Source of the DNA: JBBSBL01 sp963735885
Lineage (GTDB): Bacteria > Actinomycetota > Thermoleophilia > Solirubrobacterales > Solirubrobacteraceae
Length of the DNA stretch: 64,000 nt
Assembly: GCA_963735885.1 (NCBI GenBank)
Contig: CAVTMP010000003.1
Location: 1 to 64,000, forward strand
Direction of reading: 5' to 3'
Program-made: the position numbers and the translations under genes
The notes under the pieces: generated by a model
What the model was told of the DNA's origin: nothing
The model's database searches: none
What the model saw: the letters and a program-made list of their open reading frames with translations, nothing else
Part shown: one piece after another, positions 1 to 9,172 of the stretch
Layout: each line of letters opens with the position of its first letter
How positions within the stretch are numbered: the first letter of the stretch is position 1

Positions 1-2
1 GC

Positions 3-884
3 ATCCTGCTCGAGGGCGAGCCGGTCGCCGAGGTGCCGCCCTACGAGCGCAACGTGAACACGGTCTTCCAGAGCTACGCGCTCTTCGAGCACCTCGACGT
101 CGCGGGGAACGTCGCCTTCGGGCTCAAGCGCAGGAAGGTCCCGAAGGCCGAGATCGAGCAGCGGGTCGGGGAGGCGCTGGACCTCGTCGAGCTCGGCGAC
201 CGCCGCAGGGCGAAGCCGCGTGAGCTCTCCGGCGGCCAGCGACAGCGGGTCGCGCTCGCCCGCGCGCTCGTGAACCGCCCGTCGGTGCTCCTGCTCGACG
301 AGCCGCTCGGCGCCCTCGACCTCAAGCTCCGCAAGCAGATGCAGGTCGAGCTCAAGTCGATCCAGCGCGAGGTCGGGATCACGTTCATCTACGTGACCCA
401 CGACCAGGAGGAGGCGCTGGCCATGTCGGACCGGATCGCGGTCATGCACGACGGCGTGGTCGAGCAGTGCGGCGCCCCCGAGGAGGTCTACGAGCGCCCG
501 ACGAAGCCGTTCGTCGCCGGGTTCATCGGGATCTCGAACCTCATCGAGGGCGTGGTCGCCGACGGCGGCGTCCGCATCCCCACGGGCCAGGTCGTGCCGG
601 CCAGGGTTCCCGAGGGGTGCGCCGCCGGCGACGCCGTGCAGCTCTCCGTGCGCCCGGAGAAGATCTGGATCGACGAGCTCGACGAGGCGATGGTCGCGCT
701 CGACGGCACGATCGCCGAGCGCGTCTACGTCGGGACGGCGACCCAGGTCATCGTCGACCTCGACGAGGGCGCCCGCCTCGTGGCGCTGGAGCAGAACGCC
801 TGCGCGCCCGCCGACGACCGCTGGGAGCTCGGCGACCGGGTCCGGCTCGGCTGGCGCCCGGAGCACTGCCTCGTGCTGCGGTAG
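3..884 (+). CDS. ABC transporter ATP-binding protein, polyamine (PotA) type, 5'-truncated by window edge
   Basis: This is the ATPase subunit of an importer of the spermidine/putrescine class. The reading frame is open to the left edge, so the N-terminus with the Walker A motif lies outside the window. Visible in order are the Q-loop region VNTVFQSYALFEHL, the ABC signature LSGGQRQRVALARAL, Walker B VLLLDEPLGALD, the H-loop THDQEEAL, and a C-terminal TOBE-like domain of about 110 residues. The VPPYxRxVNTVFQSYALF stretch is typical of PotA rather than of sugar ATPases. The permease and binding-protein genes are not in the window, so the substrate remains inferred. Confidence 0.85.
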   Translation: MLLEGEPVAEVPPYERNVNTVFQSYALFEHLDVAGNVAFGLKRRKVPKAEIEQRVGEALDLVELGDRRRAKPRELSGGQRQRVALARALVNRPSVLLLDEPLGALDLKLRKQMQVELKSIQREVGITFIYVTHDQEEALAMSDRIAVMHDGVVEQCGAPEEVYERPTKPFVAGFIGISNLIEGVVADGGVRIPTGQVVPARVPEGCAAGDAVQLSVRPEKIWIDELDEAMVALDGTIAERVYVGTATQVIVDLDEGARLVALEQNACAPADDRWELGDRVRLGWRPEHCLVLR

Positions 885-917
885 GGGGTCGACCCGCCGC
901 CTACCGCCCGACCCGCC

Positions 918-2601
918 CTACCGCCCGACCGCCCCGCGCCACCGCGCGCGGCGCCCCGCGCGGCGGCGATCCTTGAGGACTCGCATCGCGGCGTTGTGGC
1001 CGCCGAGCGGCCATCACGCCCCCGCCGGGATGGGTGCCGGCGCCGCACAGGTAGAGGCCCTCGACGGGCGTCGCGTACCGGGCCAGCGCGGGAGACGGGC
1101 GCATGAAGGCCATCTGGTCGAGGCCCTGCTCGCCCTGGAAGATCGAGCCGCCGACCAGCCCGAAGATCTCCTCGAGGTCCGGCGGGGCGAGCACCTCGTA
1201 GTGGACCACCGCGTCGACGACGTTCGGCGCGTACCGGGGCGAGGGTGCGCCAGGCAGTCCCGGGCGTAGGCCTCCCGGGCGCCCTCGGCCCAGGCCCCCG
1301 CCTGCCACGGGCCGTACTGCGTGAACATCGTCATGACCGTGGTGCCGTCGTGGTCAGGGGACGGGTCCACGGTGGTCGGCACCTCGACCTCCACGTAGGG
1401 ATGCTCGGCCGGGACGCCGCGGGTGGCGTCCTGCCACGCACGCTCGAGGTAGTCGATCGACGGGCACAGCCCCACGCCGGAGCGGAGCAGCATCTCCCGC
1501 TCGGCGTCGGTGCAGCGCTCGTAGCGCGGCGGCTCCGAGAGGATCCAGTTGATCTTCACGGACCCGCCGCGGGTGCGGTAGCGCTCCATGTCGGGCGACC
1601 ACGTCGGCCGGGAAGTGCGCCGCCCCGGCGAGGTCCAGGATCGTCGTCCTCGGGTGCGCCCCCGAGAGCACGAGCGGGGCGCGCACCTCCTCGCCGTCGG
1701 CGAGGGTCACGCCCGGTCACCCGGCCCTCGGCGACGTCGATCGAGCGGACCGCGGCGTCCGTGCGCACCGTCGCGCCGGCGGCCTCCGCCGAGCGGGCGA
1801 GGGCGAGGCTTGATCCCGCCCATTCCGCCCGTGACCTGGCCCCACAGACCGCCGACGCCGTCGAGCTCCCCGAGCGCGTGATGGAGGAGGTTGTAGGCGG
1901 TCCCGGGGGTGCGCGGGCCGGCCCACACGCCGACGACGCCGGTCGAGGCCATCGTGCCCTGATCACGTCCGACTCGAACCAGTCGTCGAGGAGGTCGGCG
2001 ACCGACTTGCGTCATCACCCGGAAGAGCGTCTTGGGCCTCGCGACCGGAGAGCCCGGCCGCGCGCCCCGCCTCGCGCAGGAGCGAGAGGAGGTCGCCGGG
2101 GCGCTTGGAGCCGAGCGCCGGCGGCGGGCGGTGCATGAGCGGGCGCACGAAGTCCGCCATCCGCTCCAGCAGCGCCTCGAAGCCCTCGTAGCGGTCGGCG
2201 TCGTGCGGGGAGAGGCGGCGCAGCGACTCGCGGGTGCGCGCCCGTGTCGTTGTGGAAGAAGGCCGGGCCGTCGGGCGCCGAAGGTCGCGTAGGCCGGGTC
2301 GAGCGGGTGCGCCTCGTAGCCGAAGCCGCTTCAGCTCCCAGGTCGGGCGACGACCTTCGGGGGGAGAGCATGGGAGACGACGTAGCTCGCGCGCGAGACC
2401 CGATGGCCGGGCCAGACCTCCTCGGTGACGCAGGCGCCCCCCGAGCACGTGGCGGCGCTCCCGCACGCAGGTGCGCAGGCCGGCGCGGGCGAGGTAGGCG
2501 CCGGCGGTCAGCCCATTGTGGCCGCCCCCGACGACGATGGCGTCGTAGCGGCCGCCGTTCCCCGTGGCGGTCGAGGCGGGGCGGTCCGCGAGGCTCGCCA
2601 T
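918..2601 (-). pseudogene. Phytoene-desaturase-like FAD oxidoreductase (PYROXD2 type), broken by about ten frameshifts
   Basis: Pieces in all three minus frames line up into one FAD-dependent amine-oxidase/phytoene-dehydrogenase family protein of about 560 residues. The N-terminal dinucleotide-binding motif is DAIVVGGGHNGLTAGAYLARAGL, then a piece near 2240-2040 (LSPHDADRYEGFEALLERMADFV), a piece near 1930-1815 (GTAYNLLHHALGELDGVGG), LADGEEVRAPLVLSGAHP near 1700, a long piece over 1589-1230, and the C-terminal FAD-contact region ATPVEGLYLCGAGTHPGGG, ending GHNAAMRVLKD. Frame changes fall near 2470, 2350, 2240, 2040, 1980, 1815, 1712, 1595, 1230 and 1010. Residues between breaks look well conserved, so this is either a recent pseudogene or a stretch of poor sequence. 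A 13-base direct repeat (CTACCGCCCGACC at 901 and 918) lies at its end. Confidence 0.75.
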
Positions 2602-2653
2602 GGCGCGGCGCCTACCAGAACTTCGTGCGGCTGACTACAAGGTCAGGACCCCG

Positions 2654-3520
2654 TCAGATCGCTCGCCCACGGCGGCCCTTGGGGCGGAACGCGGAGGCGA
2701 GCGCGGCCTCGCCGAAGCCGCCCGCGGCGCGACCCTCGGTCGCATAGCGATACAGCGCGACGCGGAAGACGGCGGTCAGCGTGGAGCCGAGGAGCATCGC
2801 GGCGAAGAGGATCAGCGCGGCGATCGCCCACAGCCCGGCCGCGGCGCCCGGCTCGGTCTTGACCAGCGCCGCACCGCCGGCGACCAGCGCGCCGAGCGGC
2901 AGCAGGACCACGAGGAGGATGAGGCCGCCGATCGAGGCGGAGCCCACGAGGCCCTCGCCCCAGCGCTCGCGGATCACGCTCGCCGAGCGGGTGACCGCCG
3001 CCTTCGGCCCGAGCCCCTCGAGGGCGATGACCGGGATCACGAAGAACGTCGCGATCTGCCACGCGACGTTCAGCACGCTCGAGAGCAGCACGGCGACGAT
3101 CCGTCCCGCGCCGCTCTCGCCGCCGAGCTGCTGGAGGAGGCTGAGGAGCAGGCCGACGGTCAGCTGGACCGCCGCCCACTGGGCGATGACGCCCGTGCGC
3201 TCCCGCGCCGCGGCAAATCCCTCCCCGAAGGTCGTCGGCTCGCCGTCGATCGAGCGTGCGGCGGCCGCGGCGAGGCCGGTGTTGAAGAACAGCGAGATGA
3301 AGGTCAGCGCGTAGGCGGCCACCACGCCGAAGGCGATGAGCACCGGCTCGGAGTTGTCCTGCTCGTACAGCGCGACGCCGGGCGCGAAGAGCAGCGCGCC
3401 GGCCGCCAGCCCGGCCGTGAGGCCGACGATCGGGAAGAGCAACAGCGAGCGGTCGGCCTTCAGCACGGCCCACGAGGTCTTCGCCAGCTCCCAGCCCCGT
3501 CGCATCCGTCCGCCGCCCAT
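2654..3520 (-). CDS. Multi-pass membrane protein, DUF6159-like
   Basis: A 288-residue integral membrane protein with about six hydrophobic segments. A short basic N-terminus (MGGGRMRRGWELAKTSWAVL) precedes the first two, at roughly residues 28-48 and 60-85. The others lie near residues 110-145, 150-170, 195-225 and 230-255. The N-terminal pattern, ending in KADRSLLLFPI, and the overall layout resemble the actinobacterial DUF6159 family, which has no established function. The C-terminal tail is basic and cytoplasmic in a simple topology. It is followed on the same strand, 7 bases away, by the SRPBCC gene, but reads after it in transcription order. Confidence 0.65.
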   Translation of the reverse strand: MGGGRMRRGWELAKTSWAVLKADRSLLLFPIVGLTAGLAAGALLFAPGVALYEQDNSEPVLIAFGVVAAYALTFISLFFNTGLAAAAARSIDGEPTTFGEGFAAARERTGVIAQWAAVQLTVGLLLSLLQQLGGESGAGRIVAVLLSSVLNVAWQIATFFVIPVIALEGLGPKAAVTRSASVIRERWGEGLVGSASIGGLILLVVLLPLGALVAGGAALVKTEPGAAAGLWAIAALILFAAMLLGSTLTAVFRVALYRYATEGRAAGGFGEAALASAFRPKGRRGRAI

Positions 3521-3527
3521 CGTCGCC

Positions 3528-4055
3528 TCAGTCCTCCGTGGTCGCGTGTGAGGTCCTGATCGGCCGCCGGGCGGCCGGGCTCAAGTCGCGGCCCAGGCCG
3601 TCCCGCCGCGCCACCGCGACGACGTTCTCGACCGTCTCGCGGAACCCGCGCCGCAGGCGCAGATGGACCACCGCCCGCGCGAACCGGTCGCCGGCGGCGC
3701 CGAACGCCGCGCGGTAGCGCAGGCCGACGGTCACCTGCGTGCCCGCGGCCACCGGCCCGAGGACGACGAAGAACCACATCTCGCCGGCCGGCCGGGCGCC
3801 CGTCACACGATGCACCGCGCGCCACGGCGGCACCTCCTCGACCACCGTGAAGGTGTTCACGGCCGTGAACGGGCCGACGACGACGTTGCGCTCGACGTAG
3901 CGTCCGCCGAGGCCGAGCGGCTCGTCGTAGTCGAGGACCTCGCGGGTGAGCGCCGCCCAGCTCACGAACCGCGAGGGATCGGAGACGAGCGCCCAGACCT
4001 CCTCCGGCGTCCCCGGCGCGACCGCGGTGGCCGCCGCGGTGCGCAGCGGGTTCAC
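3528..4055 (-). CDS. SRPBCC (START-like) superfamily protein
   Basis: A 175-residue protein of the polyketide-cyclase/START-like fold. The GTG at 4055 overlaps the TGA of the MFS gene (GTGA), which fixes the start. N-terminal APGTPEEVWALVSDPSRFVSW is the typical opening strand and helix of this family, followed by beta-rich sequence with ERNVVVGPFTAVNTFTV and a long C-terminal helix after residue 130. Members bind hydrophobic ligands or act as cyclases or stress proteins, and no specific ligand can be read here. The overlap makes it co-transcribed and probably translationally coupled with the transporter upstream. Confidence 0.75.
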   Translation of the reverse strand: MNPLRTAAATAVAPGTPEEVWALVSDPSRFVSWAALTREVLDYDEPLGLGGRYVERNVVVGPFTAVNTFTVVEEVPPWRAVHRVTGARPAGEMWFFVVLGPVAAGTQVTVGLRYRAAFGAAGDRFARAVVHLRLRRGFRETVENVVAVARRDGLGRDLSPAARRPIRTSHATTED

Positions 4056-5257
4056 GCCGGCGTGTCCGACGGTCCCGGCCCGCGCGTCGGCCCGGGCATG
4101 TTCGGGTTGGCCAGCGTCATGGCCACGCCCGCGACGGCGGCGCCCGCCGCGAGCCAGAAGGCCGCCGGGTAGCCGCCGACCACGACCGCCACGCCCGCGA
4201 GCGGCGCGCCGACGCCCACGCCGGCGTCGAAGAACGCGGTGAACGCGCCGAGCGCCGCGCCGCGCTCGTCCTCGGGGACGCGGGAGACCACGACGAGCGC
4301 GAGCGAGGGATAGAGGAGCGAGAACCCGGTGCCCATGACCACCGCGCCGACGATGGCGACCGGAAGCGACGGGGCGAGCGCGAGCACGGCGAGCCCGGCC
4401 GCCTCCATCGCGCCCGCGATCGGCGCGCTGACGCGCGGCCCGAGGACGTCGGGCAGGCGACCGAAGACGAGCCGGGCGCTGACCACGCCCGCCGCGAAGG
4501 CGATGAAGACGACGGCGCCGTGGCCGATGCCGCGAGCGTCGAGATGCAGGACGAGGAAGCCCGCCATGGCGGCATAGCCGAAGTTCGCGAGGAAGAGGGA
4601 GATCCCCGGACGCACCGCCGGCCGCGGGATCAGGCGGCGCGGCCCCGCCGGGGGTCGCGCGGTGAAGCGGTCCTCGAGGCGCCAGGCGAGGGCGACCCCG
4701 GCCAGCGGGGCGGCCACCGCGAAGGCCCATACGAGGTCGAAGCCGCCGGCCGCGTAGAGACCCTCGCCGATCGCGGGGCCGATCGTCAGGCCGCTCCAGA
4801 CCGCGAGCCCGAAGAGCCCGAGGATGCGCCCGCGCCGCTCGACCGGCGCGACGTCGACCGTCCAGGCGGCGCCGGCGGTGAAGACGGCGCCCTCGGCGAA
4901 CCCGAGCACGAGGCGGGAGACGATCAGGCTCGGCACGCCGCCGGGGACGAAGAGCAGGGCGCCGGCGACGGCCGAGAGCGCCATGCCGCCGACCAGCACG
5001 TCGCGGCGACCTCGCCGGTCCGCGAGTCGGCCGGCCAGCGGGCGGCTGAGGATCGCGGCCAGGGCGAAGGCGCCGACGACCACGCCGACGGCGACGTCCC
5101 CCGCGCCGACCGGGCCCTTGACGTAGCGCGGAAGGACGGGGATGACGGCGCCGACGGCCAGGAAGTTGCACACCGCGGCCGTCACGAGGCCCGCGAACGC
5201 GCGGCGTCGTGGCGAGGTGCGGGCGCGCAGGGCGGCGGTGAGCGCTCCGGCTTCCAC
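4052..5257 (-). CDS. MFS transporter (DHA1-like)
   Basis: A 401-residue protein with about 12 predicted membrane segments, the normal size for a major facilitator family permease. The A-like motif between TM2 and TM3 is visible as GRLADRRGRRDVLVGG (about residues 76-91), followed by LVLGFAEGAVFTAGAAW. The N- and C-halves are separated by a basic loop around residues 190-205. Drug/H+ antiport is the usual role of such proteins, but the substrate cannot be inferred. It is the first gene of a two- or three-gene minus-strand unit with the SRPBCC gene and perhaps the DUF6159-like gene. Confidence 0.8.
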   Translation of the reverse strand: MEAGALTAALRARTSPRRRAFAGLVTAAVCNFLAVGAVIPVLPRYVKGPVGAGDVAVGVVVGAFALAAILSRPLAGRLADRRGRRDVLVGGMALSAVAGALLFVPGGVPSLIVSRLVLGFAEGAVFTAGAAWTVDVAPVERRGRILGLFGLAVWSGLTIGPAIGEGLYAAGGFDLVWAFAVAAPLAGVALAWRLEDRFTARPPAGPRRLIPRPAVRPGISLFLANFGYAAMAGFLVLHLDARGIGHGAVVFIAFAAGVVSARLVFGRLPDVLGPRVSAPIAGAMEAAGLAVLALAPSLPVAIVGAVVMGTGFSLLYPSLALVVVSRVPEDERGAALGAFTAFFDAGVGVGAPLAGVAVVVGGYPAAFWLAAGAAVAGVAMTLANPNMPGPTRGPGPSDTPA

Positions 5258-5382
5258 GGCGACCAGCCTACGAACCCGGCGCGGCGTCCGGGGTGCGCTT
5301 CGTCCGGCGGGCGAAGCGCGGCGGTGGCCACCTCGCCCGGGCGGCGGATGTGGCCGGAGAGCCGCGGCGTCAGAATCCCCCC

Positions 5383-6957
5383 ATGGCCGACGTCAGCACC
5401 CCGACAGCGGCGGCGGGCTACGCGCCCGCGCCGGGGTGCCTCGACGAGGTGTTCGGGCCCGGGGGGGCCCCGCGCGAACACGCCGTCACGCTGGCGCGCT
5501 CGCTGGCCCGCCTCGGCTCCGAGGGCCTCGCGGCGGCGGGCCGCCGCCGCGACGCGATCTTCATGGATCAGGGGATCACCTTCGAGGTGAGCGCGGGGGA
5601 CGAGGCGAGCGCGGTTCGCGACCGGCCCTTCCCGCTCGACCTGGTGCCGCGGATCATCTCGGCCACGGAGTGGCAGACGATCGAACGCGGCGTGGCCCAG
5701 CGGATCCGCGCGCTCAACGCCTTCGTCGACGACACCTACCACGGGCACGAGATCGTCCGCGCCGGGATCGTGCCCTGGTCGCTGGTCGTGAGCCGCTCCC
5801 ACTTCGCGCGGCCGGTCCACGGGGTCCGGCCCCCCGGCGGGGTCTACTGCCACGTCGGCGGCTGCGACCTCGTGCGCGACGCCGACGGCGCCTGGCTCGT
5901 GCTCGAGGACAACGTTCGCACCCCGTCGGGCATCTCCTACGTGCTCGAGAACCGGGTGGCGATGGCGCGCCTCGTCCCGGAGCTCTTCTCCGGCTACCGG
6001 GTCCGTCCGGTCGAGCACTACCCGGAGCTCCTCCTCACCGCGCTGCGCAGCGTCGCGCCGGCCGGCGACGCCGACCCCACCGTGGTGGTCTGGACCCCGG
6101 GCCCGTCGAACCCCGCCTACTTCGAGCACGCGTTCCTCGCCCGCCAGATGGGCGTCGAGCTCGTCGAGGCGTCCGACCTCGTCGTCCGCGACCAGGTCTG
6201 CTACATGCGGACCACGGCCGGCCTCGCCCGCGTGCACTCGGTCTACCGGCGCCTCGACGACGACTTCGTCGACCCGCTGGAGTTCCGCGCCGACTCGCTG
6301 CTCGGCGTCCCCGGCCTGCTGCGCGCCTACCGCGCGGGGACCGTGGCGATCGCCAACGCGATCGGCACCGGCGTGGCCGACGACAAGGCGGTCTACCACT
6401 ACGTGCCCGAGATGATCCGCTTCTACCTCGGCGAGGATCCCGTGCTGCGCAACGTCCGCACCCACCTGCTGGCCGACCCCGAGCAGCGCGCCGAGTGCCT
6501 CGACCGCCTCGGGGAGATCGTCGTCAAGCCGACCGGCGAGTCCGGGGGCAAGGGCGTCTTCATCGGCCCGGCGGCCGATGCCGCGGCTCTCGCCCGGCAG
6601 CGGGCGCTCGTCGAGCGCGACCCGGGGCGGTGGATCGCCCAGGAGCTCGTCCGCCTCTCGACGGTCCCGACGACCCAGGCCGACGGGCGGCTCGCCGCCC
6701 GGCACGTGGATCTGCGGCCCTTCGCCGTCATGGTCGGGACCGACGACGTCCGGATCGTGCCCGGCGGCCTCACGCGCGTCGCGCTGCTGGCGGGCTCGAT
6801 GATCGTGAACTCCTCGCGCGGCGGCGGCTCCAAGGACACCTGGGTCCTCGAGGACGCCGATCACCCGCGCGACGTCCCGCCGGTCTACGTTCCACCCACG
6901 CTGCCGGAGGTCCGCTACGGCGAGCCCTGGCACGACCAGTCCCAGCAGCAGCAATGA
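5383..6957 (+). CDS. Circularly permuted ATP-grasp type 2 protein
   Basis: A 524-residue protein of the circularly permuted ATP-grasp family (COG2308 type). The ATG at 5383 is preferred over an upstream in-frame GTG because the family N-terminus (CLDEVFGPGGAPREHAVTLA) follows directly. Key stretches are RIQRALNAFVDD-like sequence near residue 110, VHGVRPPGGVYCHVGGCDLV, VLEDNVRTPSGISYVLENR, and the nucleotide-binding glycine-rich GESGGKGVFIGP near residue 386. The family is thought to form peptide-like amide bonds using ATP. It overlaps the alpha-E gene by four bases (ATGA), and a transglutaminase-like gene follows. This three-gene set is a recurrent bacterial module of unproven product. Confidence 0.88.
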   Translation: MADVSTPTAAAGYAPAPGCLDEVFGPGGAPREHAVTLARSLARLGSEGLAAAGRRRDAIFMDQGITFEVSAGDEASAVRDRPFPLDLVPRIISATEWQTIERGVAQRIRALNAFVDDTYHGHEIVRAGIVPWSLVVSRSHFARPVHGVRPPGGVYCHVGGCDLVRDADGAWLVLEDNVRTPSGISYVLENRVAMARLVPELFSGYRVRPVEHYPELLLTALRSVAPAGDADPTVVVWTPGPSNPAYFEHAFLARQMGVELVEASDLVVRDQVCYMRTTAGLARVHSVYRRLDDDFVDPLEFRADSLLGVPGLLRAYRAGTVAIANAIGTGVADDKAVYHYVPEMIRFYLGEDPVLRNVRTHLLADPEQRAECLDRLGEIVVKPTGESGGKGVFIGPAADAAALARQRALVERDPGRWIAQELVRLSTVPTTQADGRLAARHVDLRPFAVMVGTDDVRIVPGGLTRVALLAGSMIVNSSRGGGSKDTWVLEDADHPRDVPPVYVPPTLPEVRYGEPWHDQSQQQQ

Positions 6958-7988
6958 CGATGCTCGCCCGCATCGCGCAGGAGCTCTTCTGGCTCGGCCG
7001 CGACCTCAGTCGGGCGGAGCTCACGGCGCGCATGCTCGACGGCGTCTTCCACGCCGACCTCCAGGGCCGCGCGGACGCGATCAGCGTGACGCTCTCGTGG
7101 GAGGCGCTCCTGCTCGTGATCGGGGCCCACGCCGCCGAGCAGGAGGGCGACGACGCGGCCGAAGGGCCGGCGCGGCCGGGACCGGGCGAGGCGAACGGGG
7201 CCCAGGCCACGACACGCGCCACGCGCGACGACGTCGTCCGCCTGCTCACCGTCGACGCCGAGAGCCCGGCCTCGATCGTCTCGTGCGTCGCGCGCGGGCG
7301 CGAGCGCGCGCGTCAGGTGCGCGACGTGATCTCCACCGAGATGTGGGAGGCGGTCAACACGTTCCACCTCGAGCTCGTGCGGCGCGACCTGTCCGCGGCG
7401 ATGCGCACCGGCCCCTACTCGATCTACTCCGAGGTGAAGGAGCGCTGCGCGCTGTTCTGGGGCCTCACCGACCGCACGATGATGCGCGACGAGGCGCGGT
7501 CGTTCCTCGTCGCCGGCGGCCGCATCGAGAGCGCCGACATGGTCCTGCGCATGCTCCGGGCCTCCTTGCCGCTCTCGACCGGCGCGGCCGCGCGCGAGAT
7601 GCTGGACGACGGCGAGGCCCTCGCGCTGCTCCACGCCGTCGGCGGCCTGCAGGCATACCGCCGCGCGGTGCGGGCGGCTCCGCGGACGGCCGCGGTCACG
7701 CGCTTCCTGCTCTTCGACCGCTCCTATCCCGGCTCGGTGGCGGCCTCGGTCGACGGGCTCCATCACGCGCTCTCCACGGCGGACACCTCGCCGCGCTCGG
7801 CGCCCCCCGTCCTGCGCCTCGGCCGCATGGTCGCCGACCTCGACTTCCGGCGGCGGGCGATGGTCGACGACGCCGCACTGGGCTCGACGCTGGTCCAGGT
7901 CCAGGAGGAGCTCGCCGCCGTGGATCGCGACGTCGCGGACCGATACTTCGCCGGCGCCGCCCCGCGTCCGGCGCGCACCTCGGCATGA
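6954..7988 (+). CDS. Alpha-E domain protein (COG2307 type)
   Basis: A 344-residue, almost wholly helical protein. The start ATG at 6954 overlaps the preceding stop, although a second ATG lies two codons later. The family signature near the N-terminus is MLARIAQELFWLGRDLSRAE. A low-complexity Gly/Ala/Glu/Arg-rich insert sits at about residues 62-88, between the first helices and TRDDVVRLLTVDAESPASIV. Alpha-E domains occur with permuted ATP-grasp proteins and are presumed partners in the same reaction, with no known chemistry of their own. It overlaps the transglutaminase-like gene by four bases. Confidence 0.85.
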   Translation: MTMLARIAQELFWLGRDLSRAELTARMLDGVFHADLQGRADAISVTLSWEALLLVIGAHAAEQEGDDAAEGPARPGPGEANGAQATTRATRDDVVRLLTVDAESPASIVSCVARGRERARQVRDVISTEMWEAVNTFHLELVRRDLSAAMRTGPYSIYSEVKERCALFWGLTDRTMMRDEARSFLVAGGRIESADMVLRMLRASLPLSTGAAAREMLDDGEALALLHAVGGLQAYRRAVRAAPRTAAVTRFLLFDRSYPGSVAASVDGLHHALSTADTSPRSAPPVLRLGRMVADLDFRRRAMVDDAALGSTLVQVQEELAAVDRDVADRYFAGAAPRPARTSA

Positions 7989-8863
7989 ACTTCGCGATCC
8001 GCTACCTCACGGAGTACCGCTACGACGGCGACGTGACCGACAACCTCAACGCGCTCCGGGTGCGGCCGGCGTCCACCGCGCGCCAGCGCGTGGACGAGTT
8101 CTCCGTGCGGATCGACCCGGAGACCCGGCTCCACCGGCACACGGACTACTTCGGGACCGAGGTCGTCGAGTTCGCGGTCACCGAGCCCCACGACCACCTC
8201 ACGATCGACGTGCGGGCCCGCGCGGCGACGACCGCCCCCGGTCCCCCGCCCGAGGCCGAGTGGTCGGCGCTGGTCTCCGCCGACTACCTCGAGCCCGCCG
8301 GCGAGTTCCTGCTCCGGGACGGCGTCCCGGTCGACTCGCGGCTCGACCCGCTCCACGAGACCACGCGCGCGCGCACGCCCCTCGCCACCGTGCTGCTCGT
8401 CGCCGAGCTCATCCCCGACACGTTCGCCTACCGCCCCGGGGTGACCTATGTCGGCTCGACGATCGGCGACCTGCTCGACGCCGGCGCGGGCGTCTGCCAG
8501 GACTTCGTGCACCTCGGACTGGCCCTCCTGCGCCGCCGGGGGATCGCGGCCCGCTACGTCTCGGGCTACCTCTTCGTCGGCGAGCGCGACGCGAACGAGT
8601 CCGTCGAGGTGGCCACCCACGCCTGGCTCGAGGCGCTGCTCCCGGGTGGCGTCTCCGGCGAGGAGCCCGTGTGGGTCGGCGTCGACCCGACGAACCGCGG
8701 CCTGACGGGCGAGTCTCACGTCAAGATCGGCCACGGACGCCACTACGCCGACGTCCCGCCGACCAAGGGGGTCTACCGCGGCTCCGCCGAGGCCGCGCTC
8801 GACGCGACCGTCGGGATGACCCGGACCAGCGGCCTGGACCCGGCCGCCACCGTCCGCTCCTAG
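7985..8863 (+). CDS. Transglutaminase-like cysteine protease family protein
   Basis: A 292-residue protein with an N-terminal beta domain (YLTEYRYDGDVTDNLNALRV) and a transglutaminase/papain-like core. The catalytic Cys lies in GAGVCQDFVHLGLALLRRRG, the His in ATHAWLEALLPG, and the Asp in VWVGVDPTNRGL, so the triad is complete. In this operon type the protein is thought to cleave or transfer the peptide bond made by the ATP-grasp partner. The start overlaps the alpha-E stop (ATGA). An inverted repeat about 20 bases after the stop probably ends the operon. No Anbu-type proteasome-like gene, sometimes linked to this set, is present here. Confidence 0.85.
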   Translation: MNFAIRYLTEYRYDGDVTDNLNALRVRPASTARQRVDEFSVRIDPETRLHRHTDYFGTEVVEFAVTEPHDHLTIDVRARAATTAPGPPPEAEWSALVSADYLEPAGEFLLRDGVPVDSRLDPLHETTRARTPLATVLLVAELIPDTFAYRPGVTYVGSTIGDLLDAGAGVCQDFVHLGLALLRRRGIAARYVSGYLFVGERDANESVEVATHAWLEALLPGGVSGEEPVWVGVDPTNRGLTGESHVKIGHGRHYADVPPTKGVYRGSAEAALDATVGMTRTSGLDPAATVRS

Positions 8864-8882
8864 CCGCTCGGGGACGGCTCGG

Positions 8883-8904
8883 GGCGGCCGGAGCCCGGGC
8901 CGCC
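8883..8904 (+). terminator. GC-rich hairpin after the transglutaminase operon
   Basis: GGCGGCC at 8883-8889 pairs perfectly with GGCCGCC at 8898-8904 around an 8-base loop. No T-run follows, so it is at best a Rho-assisted or weak terminator. It lies between the operon end and the rpmG promoter-like element. Confidence 0.4.
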
Positions 8905-8910
8905 GGCGCT

Positions 8911-8919
8911 CGCTACACT
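8911..8919 (+). promoter_or_regulatory. Putative -10 element (CGCTACACT) for rpmG-secE-nusG
   Basis: CGCTACACT matches the YGCTAYnnT pattern that recurs upstream of several operons in this window. It precedes rpmG by about 75 bases. No convincing -35 box is visible. Confidence 0.4.
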
Positions 8920-8993
8920 CCGCCACTCCGCCGGAGGGCGCCGCTTTCGCGCGTCCGCAGCCGGCAACCGTCACCCCCGACCTCTGGAAGCCC

Positions 8994-9158
8994 ATGGCCC
9001 GCGGAGACGTCCGGATCGCCGTCACCCTCGCGTGCGAGGACTGCAAGCGCCGGAACTACCAGACGAACAAGAGCAAGCGCAACGATCCCGAGCGGATCGC
9101 CCTGCGCAAGTACTGCCGCTGGTGTCGGCGGCACACCGCGCACAAGGAGACCCGCTAG
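8994..9158 (+). CDS. rpmG: 50S ribosomal protein L33, zinc-binding form
   Basis: A 54-residue protein (MARGDVRIAVTLACEDCKRR...) of normal L33 size. Two CxxC pairs, CEDC and CRWC, mark it as the zinc-binding C+ form. It belongs to the large subunit near the E site. It stands just before secE and nusG, the usual position for rpmG in actinobacteria. It is too short to be obvious in a simple ORF scan but has the family pattern over its whole length. Confidence 0.93.
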   Translation: MARGDVRIAVTLACEDCKRRNYQTNKSKRNDPERIALRKYCRWCRRHTAHKETR

Positions 9159-9172
9159 CGCGGGCGCGGCCG

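Noticed and set aside
8448..8705. Extra frames inside the transglutaminase gene considered as separate small genes.
   Set aside because: They are shifted copies of a gene with an intact catalytic triad and show no independent start signals.
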